A stretch of 64,000 nucleotides of DNA from Portulaca oleracea (Eukaryota; Streptophyta; Magnoliopsida; Caryophyllales; Portulacaceae). The first letter of the stretch is position 1, and every line of letters begins with the position of its first letter. Made by a program: the position numbers and the translations under genes. Below the pieces are notes generated by a model, which ran no database searches, was not told the DNA's origin, and was given only the letters and a program-made list of their open reading frames with translations. Positions 12,137 to 20,803 of this stretch are shown piece by piece. The stretch spans positions 47,572,513 to 47,636,512 of the forward strand of contig CM055870.1 of assembly GCA_029582165.1 (NCBI GenBank), in the 5' to 3' direction.

Positions 12137-15100
12137 AAGCTCTGCGTCACACGGGTCATAAAAAGGTGGAAAATTTTCCAAGTGCATCACATGGGTCATA
12201 AAAAGGTGGTACTTATGTATGAAGCTGGGCAATGGCCTGTGGGCATGGTGCTCAGTGGTAACTTCTGTGCGGGCTTGAGAAAATCAAGCTCTAGCCTGTT
12301 TTAATTTTAAACGGACGTTGCTTGTCACTAGCTCTTGGTCTGGCTGTTGATTTTATTTCACGAGCAGGATGCCGGTTTTAAATTGGCCGAGAAGCGAAGT
12401 AGAAGAGCGGATCTTAAAGAAAGATGCATGATTTCTCCCCCTGACCTCTGTCTAACTCCATTCGTTCATCCCTTAAAGCCCAATGGACCAGCCATTCTTG
12501 CAATGCTCTTCTGCTCAAGCCGATCAATTATTCTATTTTCCGGTTAGACCATTACCGGATAAGTCGCTTCCTTCTTTTCTGCTTGTGTTGATTTGTAAGT
12601 TGCCAAAGACACTGCTGTTTTCTGGTAGCGATTCTTCTCCCTCAATGTCATCTGCTTTTTTCTACTGCTCAGCCACTGGGAAACCATTCCCATTTGCCAT
12701 CGCTGCTCTGCTGGTTCATGCTGAGGGTTTAGCTGATGAACTGATGATGGTTCAGTTTAAACGTACAAATTATCTATTTTAATTGATTTCGTGTTGCTGG
12801 TTGTAGTTAATCGATCGGTTATAAACACTGCAATAATTATTCTGTAATTCACAGTTTTTTGTATCAATATGCTATGCCTACTATGCCTTTTGTATGTTGT
12901 TTTGTTAATGGGTTATGATTCTTTCATAGTAAAATGAACAGAAGTATTTTGATTTGCTTTCCCTTGTTTTCTGTAATTTAGACTTCTGGCATTTTTCTTA
13001 AATTTCACCCAGAAATCAAATTGCCTCTTTGGTGATCCAGTGGTTTTCGTTAAGTATGGTTAATCTCAACCCATTCTGCGTAATCATTAGTACATTTTGA
13101 GCGCAACAGATTGAAGCTTAGCCTTAACACAAGGTGATTGTAGGAAGTGAGGTTTCACATGGGATTTTGGCTCCAAAGTTTTTTGGTCAATACATTAACA
13201 CATGAGGTGCTTCTTTGTTCAGGCAGCATCTAATCCAATATCCCTTCGTTCATCTGGAATAAATTGAGGTTGATTTTTCAAGTGCATCAATTGACCGGGG
13301 GAACTATTCTTGACCGAATTCCACATGCTAACTGACCCAAAATCAGATCTGATTTAAAGCTTGAGGCCTTTGTGAGGTGTATCCATGCTAAATGGGAATC
13401 AGACTGAATATATTATCTTGTTTTCTCGACAGTTGTATTGAGCCAACCAATATGAAACCTTAAACCTGTAACTGATGTTGTCAAACTGACCTGAGTCATG
13501 TCTGACCTGGATGTTTGTCACTCTGAACATGATTCAAGCCCATCTAAATTCTAACAGCGGTATTGGATTGAGCTATTTGCCAGGCTAAGTCATATTTGAC
13601 AATGCACTCTAAAAGAGCAGATCTGGTAATAATTCCTGTAGTTCTCATTTGTGTCCAAACTACTAATAGCAAAAAGGCAATGCAATCCGTCCCCCTCAAC
13701 CGCGTGCTGTACCTCCAACTCGTCTTACCTATCTCTGCACCTCATGGGATCATTAGCTGCTATGTTGCATCATAGTAAATTTATAGATTGCGTCTTGAAA
13801 CCATAAATATCATCCCTCTGATGGGCTTCTACTTTTTTGTGTCTGTGCTTCCTCTATGGTTTAAATTTCTTTGACGTCACCTTATTTTTTTAAATTTCTT
13901 TTGTTTGGGGGGGGGGGGGGGGTTGGATGTTTTGACGTTTTACATGTCCATTCCTTATTCTTATTCATATACCTGAATGCTGCTTCTGATTCCAATTTCC
14001 ATTGATGCTAAAAAAGAAGAGGTGAAGGGGAACTCATTGGCAGAGTCAAAGGAAGATAAGGAGCGAAATCTTGGAGCTGCACCTGATGATGACAAATGTA
14101 TTGTCTCTTGCGACGAGAAGCATGTTTTAGAGAATGTAGTTGACGCTGGTCTCGAGGAGGCAAGTGCCAATGCCGCAACCTCCGCCAACGATGCAGGTGA
14201 ATCAGATAAACAAGTTGGAGAACCTAATAGAGTTGCGGATATTGATGTTCAAGTTGCTGGTGATGGTAGTGCGGATGTAGCTTGCATTTCACAGCTGCAG
14301 GGTGTTGAAGACAATAATAAGCCGTGCGACAGTACAGAGGCTCATGTTCCCGGTGAAACTGTTCCAAGTGGTAATCCTAGTGATTCAGGACATGAAGGTA
14401 TGGAGACCGAGCCGCAGGAGAATGTGCAAGTTGTGGAGGTGACGTCAGCTGCTGATAGTTTAATGGTTGAATCTGGAGAAAAATTGGCAGTAGGTGGCAA
14501 TTTGAATATCCAGAAGGATGAACAATCTGTCACCAACACTGATGGTGAGCAACTTTGTCCTGGCGGAGGATCTGTTTCAAAGCTTGATGATGAGAATGAC
14601 AGCAATGTTGCCACTATTTCTGAAGATGTGACAGAGCCAAGGCAGGTTAGTGACGCAGCTGCTGATATCATAAATTGTGGTGAAAAGCACTCTAGCCCCA
14701 GCACAGTCCAGCATAGTGATACAAACATTGGTATGTTGGAGGCGGCTGAGAAGCCTGGAGAGGATGATATGTTAGAGGTGGCTGAGAAGCCGGTAGAGGA
14801 TGATATGTTAGAGGTGGCTGAGAAGCCGGCAGAGGATGATGATATGTTAGAGGTGGCTGAGAAGCCGGCAGAGGATGCTATGTTAGAGGCGGCTGAGAAG
14901 CCGGCAGAGGATGATTTGTTAGAGGCGGCTGAGAAGCCTGCAGATTATGTTCGCAGTGTGACGGATCCCATCGTAGAATGCCCTAGTAGCTCTACTTGTC
15001 TTGATAATATGACTTCGGAGGATGTTGCTGAAGAGCCTCCTTTAGCATCAACTTCCGACCCAGCAGATGATGAGAAGGCCAAAAGTACTGCTGTCTCTGT

Positions 15101-17271
15101 GATGATAACAGAAGTCTTTGGGTGTTCCAAAGATGATGCTGAAAACAGAGATGCTTGTGAGGAGGGTGATGGTGCAGATGAAACACAGAATGATCTTGTC
15201 ACTGGTGCTGCGGAGCCTGTCAAAGATACAGTTGCTGCTTCTTCAATTGAGAAAAACACTGAGGTGGCTGCATCTACGAGTAATGAGGATGATGTTGCAG
15301 ATGAGACACCAAATGATCATGTTGCTGGTGTTGCTTCTATGGGTAATGAGGATAATGTTGCGGATGAGCCAAATGAGACACAGAATGATCTTGTTACTGG
15401 TGTTGCGTCTATGAGTAATGAGGATGATGTTGCAGATGAGCCACATGAGACACAGAATGATCTTGTTACTGGTGTTGCGCCTGTGAGTAGTGAGGGTGAC
15501 GGTGCGGATGAGACACATGAGACACAGGATGATCGTGTTACTGGTGATGCCGAGCCTTCGAAAGAGACAGTTTCTTTTTCTTCAATTGAGGAAAATGTTA
15601 CACTGCCTGCTTCCATTTGTGATGTGGCCAGTGAGAATACTCCTGGAGATCCTCTTGCTTCAGGGCCTGTTTTGCCTGGAGAACTTTCTGCTTCGGGGAA
15701 TGCTGCAGAAGTTGGAGTTGATGTGAAGTCCAAGCAATTAGATGAGGCTGCAACTGATGGTGTGTGTGAGACATCGGCTGGTCATGTTAATGTTCCCGAT
15801 TCACTAAAAGGAGATGCTTCCACTGTGGATATTGGGACAGCTGCTGAGGAAACTCTGCCTGAAGACCATCCTTCTTTAGGATCTGTTTCTGAGCCGGAAG
15901 TTACAAAGGTGTCTGATATCTCTGTTGCAAGTACAGATGGCTTGGATGTCACCAAGGAAAATATCCAAATTGATACCGCTTGTGAGAAGGATGATGCTGC
16001 TGGTGAAAAGGATGATGCCGCCGCTTGTGAGAAGGATGATGCGGCTGCTTGTGAGAAGGATGATGCTGCTGGTGAGAAGGATGATGCCGCTGCTGGTAAG
16101 AAAGATGATGCTGCTGATTGTGAGGAGGATGATGCTTCTGGTGAGAAGGACGATGCTTCTGGTGAGAAGGACGATGCTGCCGCTTGTGAGAAGGTTGTTG
16201 CTGCTGGTGAGCAGGATGATGCTGCTAGTGAGAAGGATGGTGCTGCTGGTGAGAAGGATGATGCTGCTAGTGAGATGGATATTGATTCCTGCAATTTCAA
16301 GGTTGATCCAGTGAAATCAATTGATGATAGTCCAAAAGACCATGTCGAAACTGGAGATTCTTGTCAGAAGAGTGATGCTGCATGTGATATGGATATTGAT
16401 TCCTGTGATAAATTAAATGATGTGGTGAAACCAGCTGATGCTACTGTAGATATGACTCCTGGTGAAATGAATGCACAGAATATCCTCTCTGTGGAAGCTA
16501 GTGAATCTCACGGGAAAGATGGAGCATCTCATGGAGAAGAACATGATTTGGGTGGCATTGAAAATGCTTCCTCTGTTGAAACGTCAAATTTGCAGGCAGT
16601 TTCAGTCGTCGAATCCACCATAGAAGAAAAGGTCGAAGGTATGTGCTATGCCTAAGTCATTATTGCTTACCTATAAATATGAAATGGTCTCCCAGTTTTT
16701 TTTTTATTTACGTAAATGTCCTGGTTGTTGAGGCTAACATTATGTGGGTGTGGCAGATGGTGGTGATGAACTTCCTGTCAAGCATGGTGTTCCTGTTGTT
16801 GAGAATTCGGATGATGGCAAAACAGACGATTCAACCATAGGTGACACTGAAGCAAAAGAGCAGTCTGAAGAGAATGTGAGAATAACAGATGGTGTTGAGG
16901 TAGATGTAGCCGGGAGTGGTGCTGAATCAAAGCCCGATTGTTCTGAAGATGGCAAAATAAATGAGTCAAGTATTGGTGCCAGTGAAGTGACAGAGCATGT
17001 TGAGGCAGATGTGGGCGCAACAGATGGTCCTACAGGTGATGCTGCAGATACCATTCCTACCGGGTCAGCGGTCGACAATTCTGAGGGCACCGACCCAAAG
17101 GATTCTGGTGTGGGTGCTACTCAAGTGACACAGCAAGTCGACACAACAGATGCCGCTGACAAACTTGATTCTGGGGATAATGTTGTCACTGAATCGAAGC
17201 TTGACAATACAGATAATGATAAAACAAACGATTCGAGTACTAGTGGCGCTGAGGATACACAGCAAAGTTAA
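186..17271 (+). CDS. SYD: SPLAYED (SYD) SWI/SNF chromatin-remodelling ATPase, C-terminal part, seven exons
   Basis: Spliced exons 186-283, 412-519, 1770-1827, 1915-2145, 3073-7360, 14017-16638 and 16757-17271 join in frame (2,639 codons plus TAA), with GT-AG junctions throughout. The first exons match the region just after the helicase core of plant SYD: EEQVRAAAEHKLGVANQSI, then FFDNNTSAEDRREYLESLL, the SnAC (Snf2 ATP-coupling) region. The rest is the long SYD tail with one good AT-hook (KRGRGRPRR) and several RGRKPG-like basic patches, then acidic repeats. SYD is known as a nuclear ATPase of plant SWI/SNF complexes that repositions nucleosomes at developmental genes. The ATPase domain lies upstream of the window. 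Family identity is firm. The large 6.6-kb intron and the use of the duplicated exon 14017-16638 are inferred from open frame and phase, not from transcripts. Confidence 0.9.
412..519 (+). CDS. SYD: SYD exon (SnAC domain)
   Basis: Acceptor AACAG ends at 411 and donor GTAATG starts at 520. The exon encodes AEDRREYLESLLRECKKEE and then the acidic VLDDDGLNDILAR, a hallmark of the SnAC domain, which binds histones and couples ATP hydrolysis to remodelling in yeast Snf2. Confidence 0.9.
1770..1827 (+). CDS. SYD: SYD exon (SnAC domain, short)
   Basis: Acceptor TTTTTCAG ends at 1769 and donor GTATTC starts at 1828. This 58-nt exon encodes ESEIDVFEAVDQKRREEEM, the last SnAC helix. It is too short to stand out as an ORF. 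The 1.25-kb intron before it (520-1769) holds only low-complexity poly-T/poly-G near 1108-1146. Confidence 0.88.
1915..2145 (+). CDS. SYD: SYD exon (linker after SnAC)
   Basis: Acceptor TGAAG ends at 1914 and donor GTCAGT starts at 2146; 231 nt, phase 0 at both ends. It encodes LPSRLVTDDDLKTFYEAMK and GGFDTQEYGRGKRTRE, stretches strongly conserved among plant SYD proteins. Confidence 0.9.
2306..2819 (-). mobile_element. 5'-truncated LINE (L1-type) 3' end in a SYD intron
   Basis: A poly-T run at 2309-2328 is the poly-A tail of an element on the - strand. Reading that strand from about 2680, a decayed frame includes KTRVRGVWKLVPSAIWWAIW, the pattern seen at the C-terminal end of plant LINE polyproteins after the zf-RVT region. 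AAGGATG occurs at 2299-2305 and 2820-2826 as a possible short target duplication. The element is intronic, between the exons at 1915 and 3073. Boundaries are approximate. Confidence 0.6.
3073..7360 (+). CDS. SYD: SYD large exon: AT-hooks, APPGF motifs and acidic repeats
   Basis: Acceptor TATTTAG ends at 3072 and donor GTATGT starts at 7361 (exon ends phase 1). Without splicing the frame would stop at 7366-7368. It begins VRYYEEQWTEEEFEKMCKAD, the conserved end of the SYD core, then runs into about 1,400 low-complexity residues. Visible elements: AT-hook KRGRGRPRR near 3295-3321; degenerate basic patches near 3565, 3633, 4258, 4312 and 4711; APPGF/PPGY motifs at about 5302, 5608 and 5851; 12-residue acidic repeats at 6334-6471. 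No catalytic domain is present. The exon is rich in S, P, V, D and E and probably disordered. The part after about 5912 is duplicated at 14312-16638. Confidence 0.88.
6334..6471 (+). repeat. 36-bp coding minisatellite, four units (MLEAAEKPAEDD)
   Basis: Four consecutive 12-codon units with core LEAAEKPAED, nearly identical at DNA level, inside the SYD tail. The same array has six units in the duplicated exon (14733-14949), so unit number has changed since the duplication. Confidence 0.9.
7823..7860. repeat. Poly-C / CA low-complexity run
   Basis: A C-run followed by ACCC and then CA repeats, in the intron. Confidence 0.9.
8885..9310. mobile_element. Foldback (MITE-like) element, family 1, copy A
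   Basis: The two halves are diverged reverse complements. The left arm (GGATGCTAATAAATTATTG, GGGTGTTCGACAATAATGC) pairs with the right arm ending near 9310. They meet near 9100-9150, giving a long hairpin with almost no loop. No coding capacity. A second member lies at 31631-32182, which supports mobility. No TSD was recognised. Confidence 0.75.
9622..9745. repeat. CA / CATA / TG compound microsatellite
   Basis: An (AC)n tract, then CATA repeats, then a (GT)n tract, so the two halves can pair. The histidine/cysteine-rich ORFs over it are artefacts. Confidence 0.95.
9756..9994. mobile_element. Short MITE with GGAACTGATCA ends
   Basis: Terminal inverted repeats start GGAACTGATCA on both sides and continue imperfectly (TTTGGTGAGCATGT) towards the centre. 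About 240 bp, non-coding, flanked on both sides by TA-rich sequence that may be the insertion target. Confidence 0.7.
10040..12060 (-). mobile_element. LINE (L1-type) relic, C-terminal part of pol, split by a Pack-MULE
   Basis: On the - strand the segment 12060-11780 carries a degraded match to the end of plant LINE reverse transcriptases (LINSVLMALHSYYVQIF; ILWDHCCDV; KWNFAALGKHIWNN). The segment 10669-10040 continues it with a zf-RVT-like region (LVMHGRLWTSERLQR; FFQCPYSGEM; YYIWAD). Stops and frameshifts are frequent, so it is dead. The gap between the pieces is exactly the Pack-MULE at 10679-11770. The 5' part of the LINE is missing. Confidence 0.75.
10679..11770. mobile_element. Pack-MULE-like element with long TIRs in the LINE relic
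   Basis: Perfect 9-bp TSD CTCTTTCCC at 10670-10678 and 11771-11779. TIRs of about 170 bp start CAAAAAATTGCTTGG (left) and CAAAAAGTTGCTGGG (right, complement). No transposase. The interior (about 10860-11600) is not LINE sequence and looks like the 5' end of a gene: ATGGCTGCTATGAAAG followed by a perfect donor GTAAGT at 11056. Its terminal motif resembles that of the elements at 32280 and 36945. Confidence 0.75.
12070..12136. repeat. CA microsatellite
   Basis: ACACACAAACACACACAG followed by (AC)n, then TATATA. It borders the right end of the LINE relic. Confidence 0.9.
14017..16638 (+). CDS. SYD: SYD duplicated exon: acidic repeat tail, second copy
   Basis: Open for 2.6 kb without stops. Phase 1 at both ends, matching the exons around it. 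Donor GAAG|GTATGT at 16639 has the same context as the donor at 7361. From about 14312 (NNKPC) it aligns almost continuously with 5917-7360, with long identical blocks (SGEKLAVGGNLNIQKDEQSV). Positions 14017-14311 have no counterpart. It contains six MLEAAEKP-type units, several NEDDVADEPHETQNDLVTG units and about fifteen EKDDAA units. Role unknown; acidic and probably disordered. Whether transcripts include it needs RNA evidence, but the intact frame argues for a real exon. Confidence 0.8.
14733..14949 (+). repeat. 36-bp coding minisatellite, six units
   Basis: Expanded counterpart of 6334-6471. Cores alternate between LEAAEKPAED and LEVAEKPAED; one unit has an extra D codon and the last ends ADYVRSV. 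Confidence 0.9.
15250..15560 (+). repeat. Coding repeat, about 23-24 codons per unit (NEDDVADE..ETQNDLVTG)
   Basis: Four to five imperfect units in tandem in the second copy. The first copy (about 6806-6880) has one full unit and a partial one, so this array also expanded after the duplication. Confidence 0.85.
15979..16272 (+). repeat. Coding repeat, 18-24 bp units (EKDDAA)
   Basis: About fifteen tandem units built on GAGAAGGATGATGCTGCT with interspersed GGT or TGT codons, giving a highly charged lysine-aspartate stretch. The first copy lacks this array at the matching place. Confidence 0.9.
16757..17271 (+). CDS. SYD: SYD last exon
   Basis: Acceptor GTGTGGCAG ends at 16756 and stop TAA is at 17269-17271. 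It continues the acidic, low-complexity tail (DGVEVDVAGSGAESKPD, GATQVTQQVDTTDAADKL). Phase 1 entry fits the donor at 16639. No domain recognised. Confidence 0.8.
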
Positions 17272-17620
17272 AGGAAGTTTAGGGATAATAGGTATTCCTT
17301 AGGGCAGCTTTATGTATGTTTATCATGGTGGGTTGGTTTAGGGTCTGGTCCCGACTTGGCTGCGATACAGAGTTTGTGTGGCCCGAATGGATGAAAATAG
17401 TGGAACTGCTTAGCTTGTACAATTTTTACCAGGCAGGCATATTGATGTAAAGAAACAGACGTGATAATTGTATGGCACTGTCCTTGTGTATATTTAGTTA
17501 ATCCGTCAATATGATGCATCTTCATATTAATTTGCTTTCGCATATTTGTTGTCAGACATCAACCTATATCTCGATTGTAATATACCAGCGAGCGTAATTT
17601 GTTTAAGCTTAAAATTTATG
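17272..17620 (+). other. Probable SYD 3' untranslated region
   Basis: Non-coding sequence directly after the stop, less AT-rich than what follows. No single clear AATAAA was seen, so the cleavage site is not placed. Confidence 0.4.
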
Positions 17621-17717
17621 GGTATTTCAATTTATCAAAATTTATCGGTTTTTTTTTAAAAAAAAATTATAAATTTTTGTCAAAATTTACCAAATTTTAC
17701 CAAAAAACTAAAAAGAA

Positions 17718-18282
17718 TATTGGATTCTAATAATCCCTACTATCACAAATTGTATGACAATAATTCCTACTATCATTTTGGATTCTGGTGGTAAAAAAAA
17801 AATAAAATTGTATTATAGTGGGACAAAATCGAGTGTATACGCTAAATATCATAGATTTTGTGTTGCATTTGATTCAAAACTTTGTATAATACTTTACAAC
17901 GATTTTTAATAAATTTACAGCATTTCTCCCAATTGTTTTCAATTGTTTTTCAATTTTTTATGATTTTTTCAATTTTATTCCTTTTAAAAAATCATAATAA
18001 TTGCTCGGAATCTCAAAAAAATAATTTAAAACATTCACTCAAAGTAGTCATCAAGATCAAGGGACCCATTGAATTATGGAAGGTCAACCTTAACATCCTA
18101 GAAATCATCCCGCGGCTGCCTTTCTCCTCTTCCCCTTCTATGGTATAGATTGATGGAGTCACTGTCATCATGGAAAAAATAAAAAGAATGTGGTGATGAA
18201 TTTGGTACCACTACAATACAATTTTTTTTTTTGGACCACCAGAATTCAAAATGATAGTAGGGATTATTAGAATCCAATTTCC
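17718..18282. mobile_element. Foldback / MITE-like element with ~100-bp TIRs
   Basis: ATTGGATTCTAATAATCCC at 17719 is repeated as its complement near 18262-18281, and the similarity continues inward (GATTCTGGTGGT, AATTGTATTATAGTGG). The interior 17820-18190 is AT-rich and non-coding. TSD not recognised. Confidence 0.65.
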
Positions 18283-18283
18283 C

Positions 18284-18285
<2 letters not shown>

Positions 18286-18357
<72 letters not shown>
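18286..18357. repeat. TA microsatellite
   Basis: Long uninterrupted (TA)n between two foldback elements. Confidence 0.95.
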
Positions 18358-18360
<3 letters not shown>

Positions 18361-18362
18361 TT

Positions 18363-19255
18363 ATAATGTCGTAAAGCGATGGTTAAGAAATAATATTATC
18401 CACTCTATAGTAAATCATATATATGGTAAAAAAAATTATCTTTACAATAAAATATACTTATTATCTAATAAATTCTAAACAAATCTTATCATTACCTAAT
18501 AAATATTATATAATTATCTTTATAATGGTCGATTTTGAAATAGTTATATGGAGTTCTAAAAATATTGAAATATTGCGTGGAGGCCGCCAAACTCCAATTG
18601 GTGTCAAACTCCCAATTGCAAGCTCCCATATTCCACCCAAACTGCTAATTGTGCCGAATTGCCACCAAATGTGGAGTTCTAAAAAACGCATGCAATTAAG
18701 CACGCCCTTTCAGAACCTCCCCCTGTTTTCTGAAACATTTCTGAACCAATTTTTTGTATGAATTCACAAGGATCCATTTGCAAAGCAATATGCAAAACTC
18801 CCTTCCATCTAGCCTGAACATTGAACTCAAATCCCTTCCATCGGGGATGGGGATTGAACTCGAATGATGTTGATGACAATGGTTTGGTTTTCGAAAAATT
18901 TGTAGGGCATCAGCTTGAAAACAACAGAGATGCAAGATAATATCATTACCATATTTGGCGGAAATTGGGCACAATTAGGAGTTTCGGTGGCAATTGGGAG
19001 CTTGCAATTGGGAATTTGGCGGCAATTGGAGTTTATATATTTAGAACTCCATATAACTATTTCCAAATCTACCATTATAAAGATAATTATATAATATTTA
19101 TTAAATAATGATAAGATTTGTTTAGATTTTATTAGATAATAAGTATATTTTATTGTAAAGATAATCTTTTTTTTATCATATATATATATATGATTTATAA
19201 AATATAAAGTGGATAAGATTTTTTCTTAACCATCGCCCCCAGGGCGACGATTATA
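18363..19255. mobile_element. Foldback element with ~300-bp inverted arms
   Basis: Left arm 18365-18680 and right arm 18960-19250 are reverse complements over several hundred bases: GCGATGGTTAAGAAA near each outer end, CTATAGTAAATCATAT/ATGATTTATAAAATATAA, and GTGCCGAATTGCCACC/GGTGGCAATTGGGAGC further in. The central 280 bp is unique and non-coding. Both sides are TA-rich. Class uncertain (long-TIR MULE-like or other). Confidence 0.7.
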
Positions 19256-19346
19256 TATATATATTGAAAAAACAACTAGAAGGTAGCCTTCATTTTGTCA
19301 AACCTATGTTTACGCCTCTATGTTTCTAGAATACATTTTAAGGCAC

Positions 19347-19840
19347 TGTTCGGTTGTAATTTTTGTGGTTTTATAAGTAAGGATTGTCGATCTCAGGGAT
19401 GGGTGTTAGGCTTGATTAAGGTAAATCGGTTTGTGTAAATGAGTTTTTCTCAAGTGTGGAAAGTGATAAATTATGTAAAGAAAGCATTTAAATCTAACCT
19501 AGACATGATAATAATAATAAAGAAAGCAATTAAAAGAAAGCAATAAAGAAAGCACTTAAAATGAAAACAATTAAAAGGCATGAATGAAGACAATGAATGA
19601 ACAATGAAATTGGGAACGAGAAATTATACCTTTGATGACTAATCTTCAATAAACCTTCAATCTACACTTGAATTTCCCCCGAACAAACAAGAAATTGTGG
19701 TTTGGATTACCAAGAATCCCCCAAATTCTCACTAGTAAGTAGAATTGGAGTTCCTTGACCCTCCTCCCCACTAAAAATGGAGTTGATTGTGGCTAACACT
19801 ATAAAGCTTGGAAAACAAGTCAACAATGGAGATTAGAGAG

Positions 19841-19907
<67 letters not shown>

Positions 19908-20803
19908 CTTGTAAAACATTTCAATGGAAACTTGTTCGAATTGAGAAAGCTTGAGAAAGTTTGAATACAAATGCTAGAAATCAATGAAAGCTTGAAGAAC
20001 AATGAAGAACAATTGAAAACTTGAAGAACAATTAAGAGAGATTAAAGCAAATAAAGGAAAGCAATTAAATCTAATTCTACTCCTAAACTACCTAGGCTAA
20101 TTGATTCCTCTCTTGGATTAATACAAGTGGGTATTTATAGAAGAAGGAAAAATACAACCCAAAACCCAAGAACAAATCGCAGCACGCGCGTCTGCATACA
20201 GAGTGGCTCGGGCGAGCCACTCCCTGGCTCGGGCGAGCCAGTGTTCTGGCTGGTGTCTTTGTTGCCCCAAAAGCCTGGCTCGGGCGAGCCAGCAGATGGC
20301 TCGGGTGAGCCACTGTTCTGGGCAGTTTTTCCTGCCGACTTTAAACGCGCATAACTTCTTCATCCAAACTTCGTTTTAGGCCCGTAAGATATCGATGGAA
20401 AGCTCTCGATGTGTACCTTAAGCTCCCAAAATTTCAGACCAATCGGAGATGTAACGAAGGAGTTATGACCCAAAGGGTGAAGGCACACGTATTTCAAACC
20501 TTTGAGTTTGTACCGTTCCCCTGTTTTGCGCCAATCTTGATATGGAATTTCCGGCTTCGGTTTCGCGTCGGCTCTCGGCTCGGGTTGACTTGGTTTGACT
20601 TGGCTCTCGGCTCGGGTTGACTTGGTTTGACTCGGGAAATAGCTCGGGATTCCCTAAAAACCTTCAATTAAGCCCAAACTTCTTCTAACTCCTTATTTTC
20701 CTACAAAACACTAAATCATTATATCTAATATATAAATAGGGGTTAAAACAAGCAAATATACCCTATAAAAGAGAAGAATTTCGGCTCGGAACGAGGCCGA
20801 ACA
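19347..20803 (-). repeat. Left (3') LTR of TR-GAG copy 1
   Basis: TGTTCGG...CCGAACA termini, 1,457 bp. Contains a (GA)n run at 19847-19903, a TATTTATA complement (TATA box on the - strand) at 20132-20139, four GC palindromes at 20203-20312 and tandem GGTTGACTTGGTTTGAC motifs at 20583-20635. Confidence 0.9.
20203..20312. promoter_or_regulatory. Four-unit GC palindrome array in LTR
   Basis: TGGCTCGGGCGAGCCA-type hairpins (stem TGGCTCG/CGAGCCA) occur four times, spaced irregularly, 64 bp upstream of the putative TATA box in - orientation. Function unknown; the position suggests promoter-proximal binding sites or an RNA structure if transcribed. Confidence 0.6.

Larger units (their letters stand above)
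7361..14016 (+). other. 6.6-kb SYD intron packed with transposable elements
   Basis: Donor GAAG|GTATGT at 7361 and a tandem AAGAAG acceptor at 14014-14019 (either AG keeps phase). The first ~130 bases resemble the next intron (16639-16756), showing that the duplication included intron sequence. Contents: a poly-C/CA run, a foldback element, CA/TG microsatellites, a small MITE, a LINE relic with a Pack-MULE inside, and a G-run at 13907-13922. Between 12140 and 13900 I see no convincing gene or element. That this is one intron is inferred from phase and open frame. Confidence 0.6.

Noticed and set aside
12335..12782. Open frames after the CA repeat as a possible gene
   Set aside because: Short, overlapping in two frames, no recognisable domain and no splice context.
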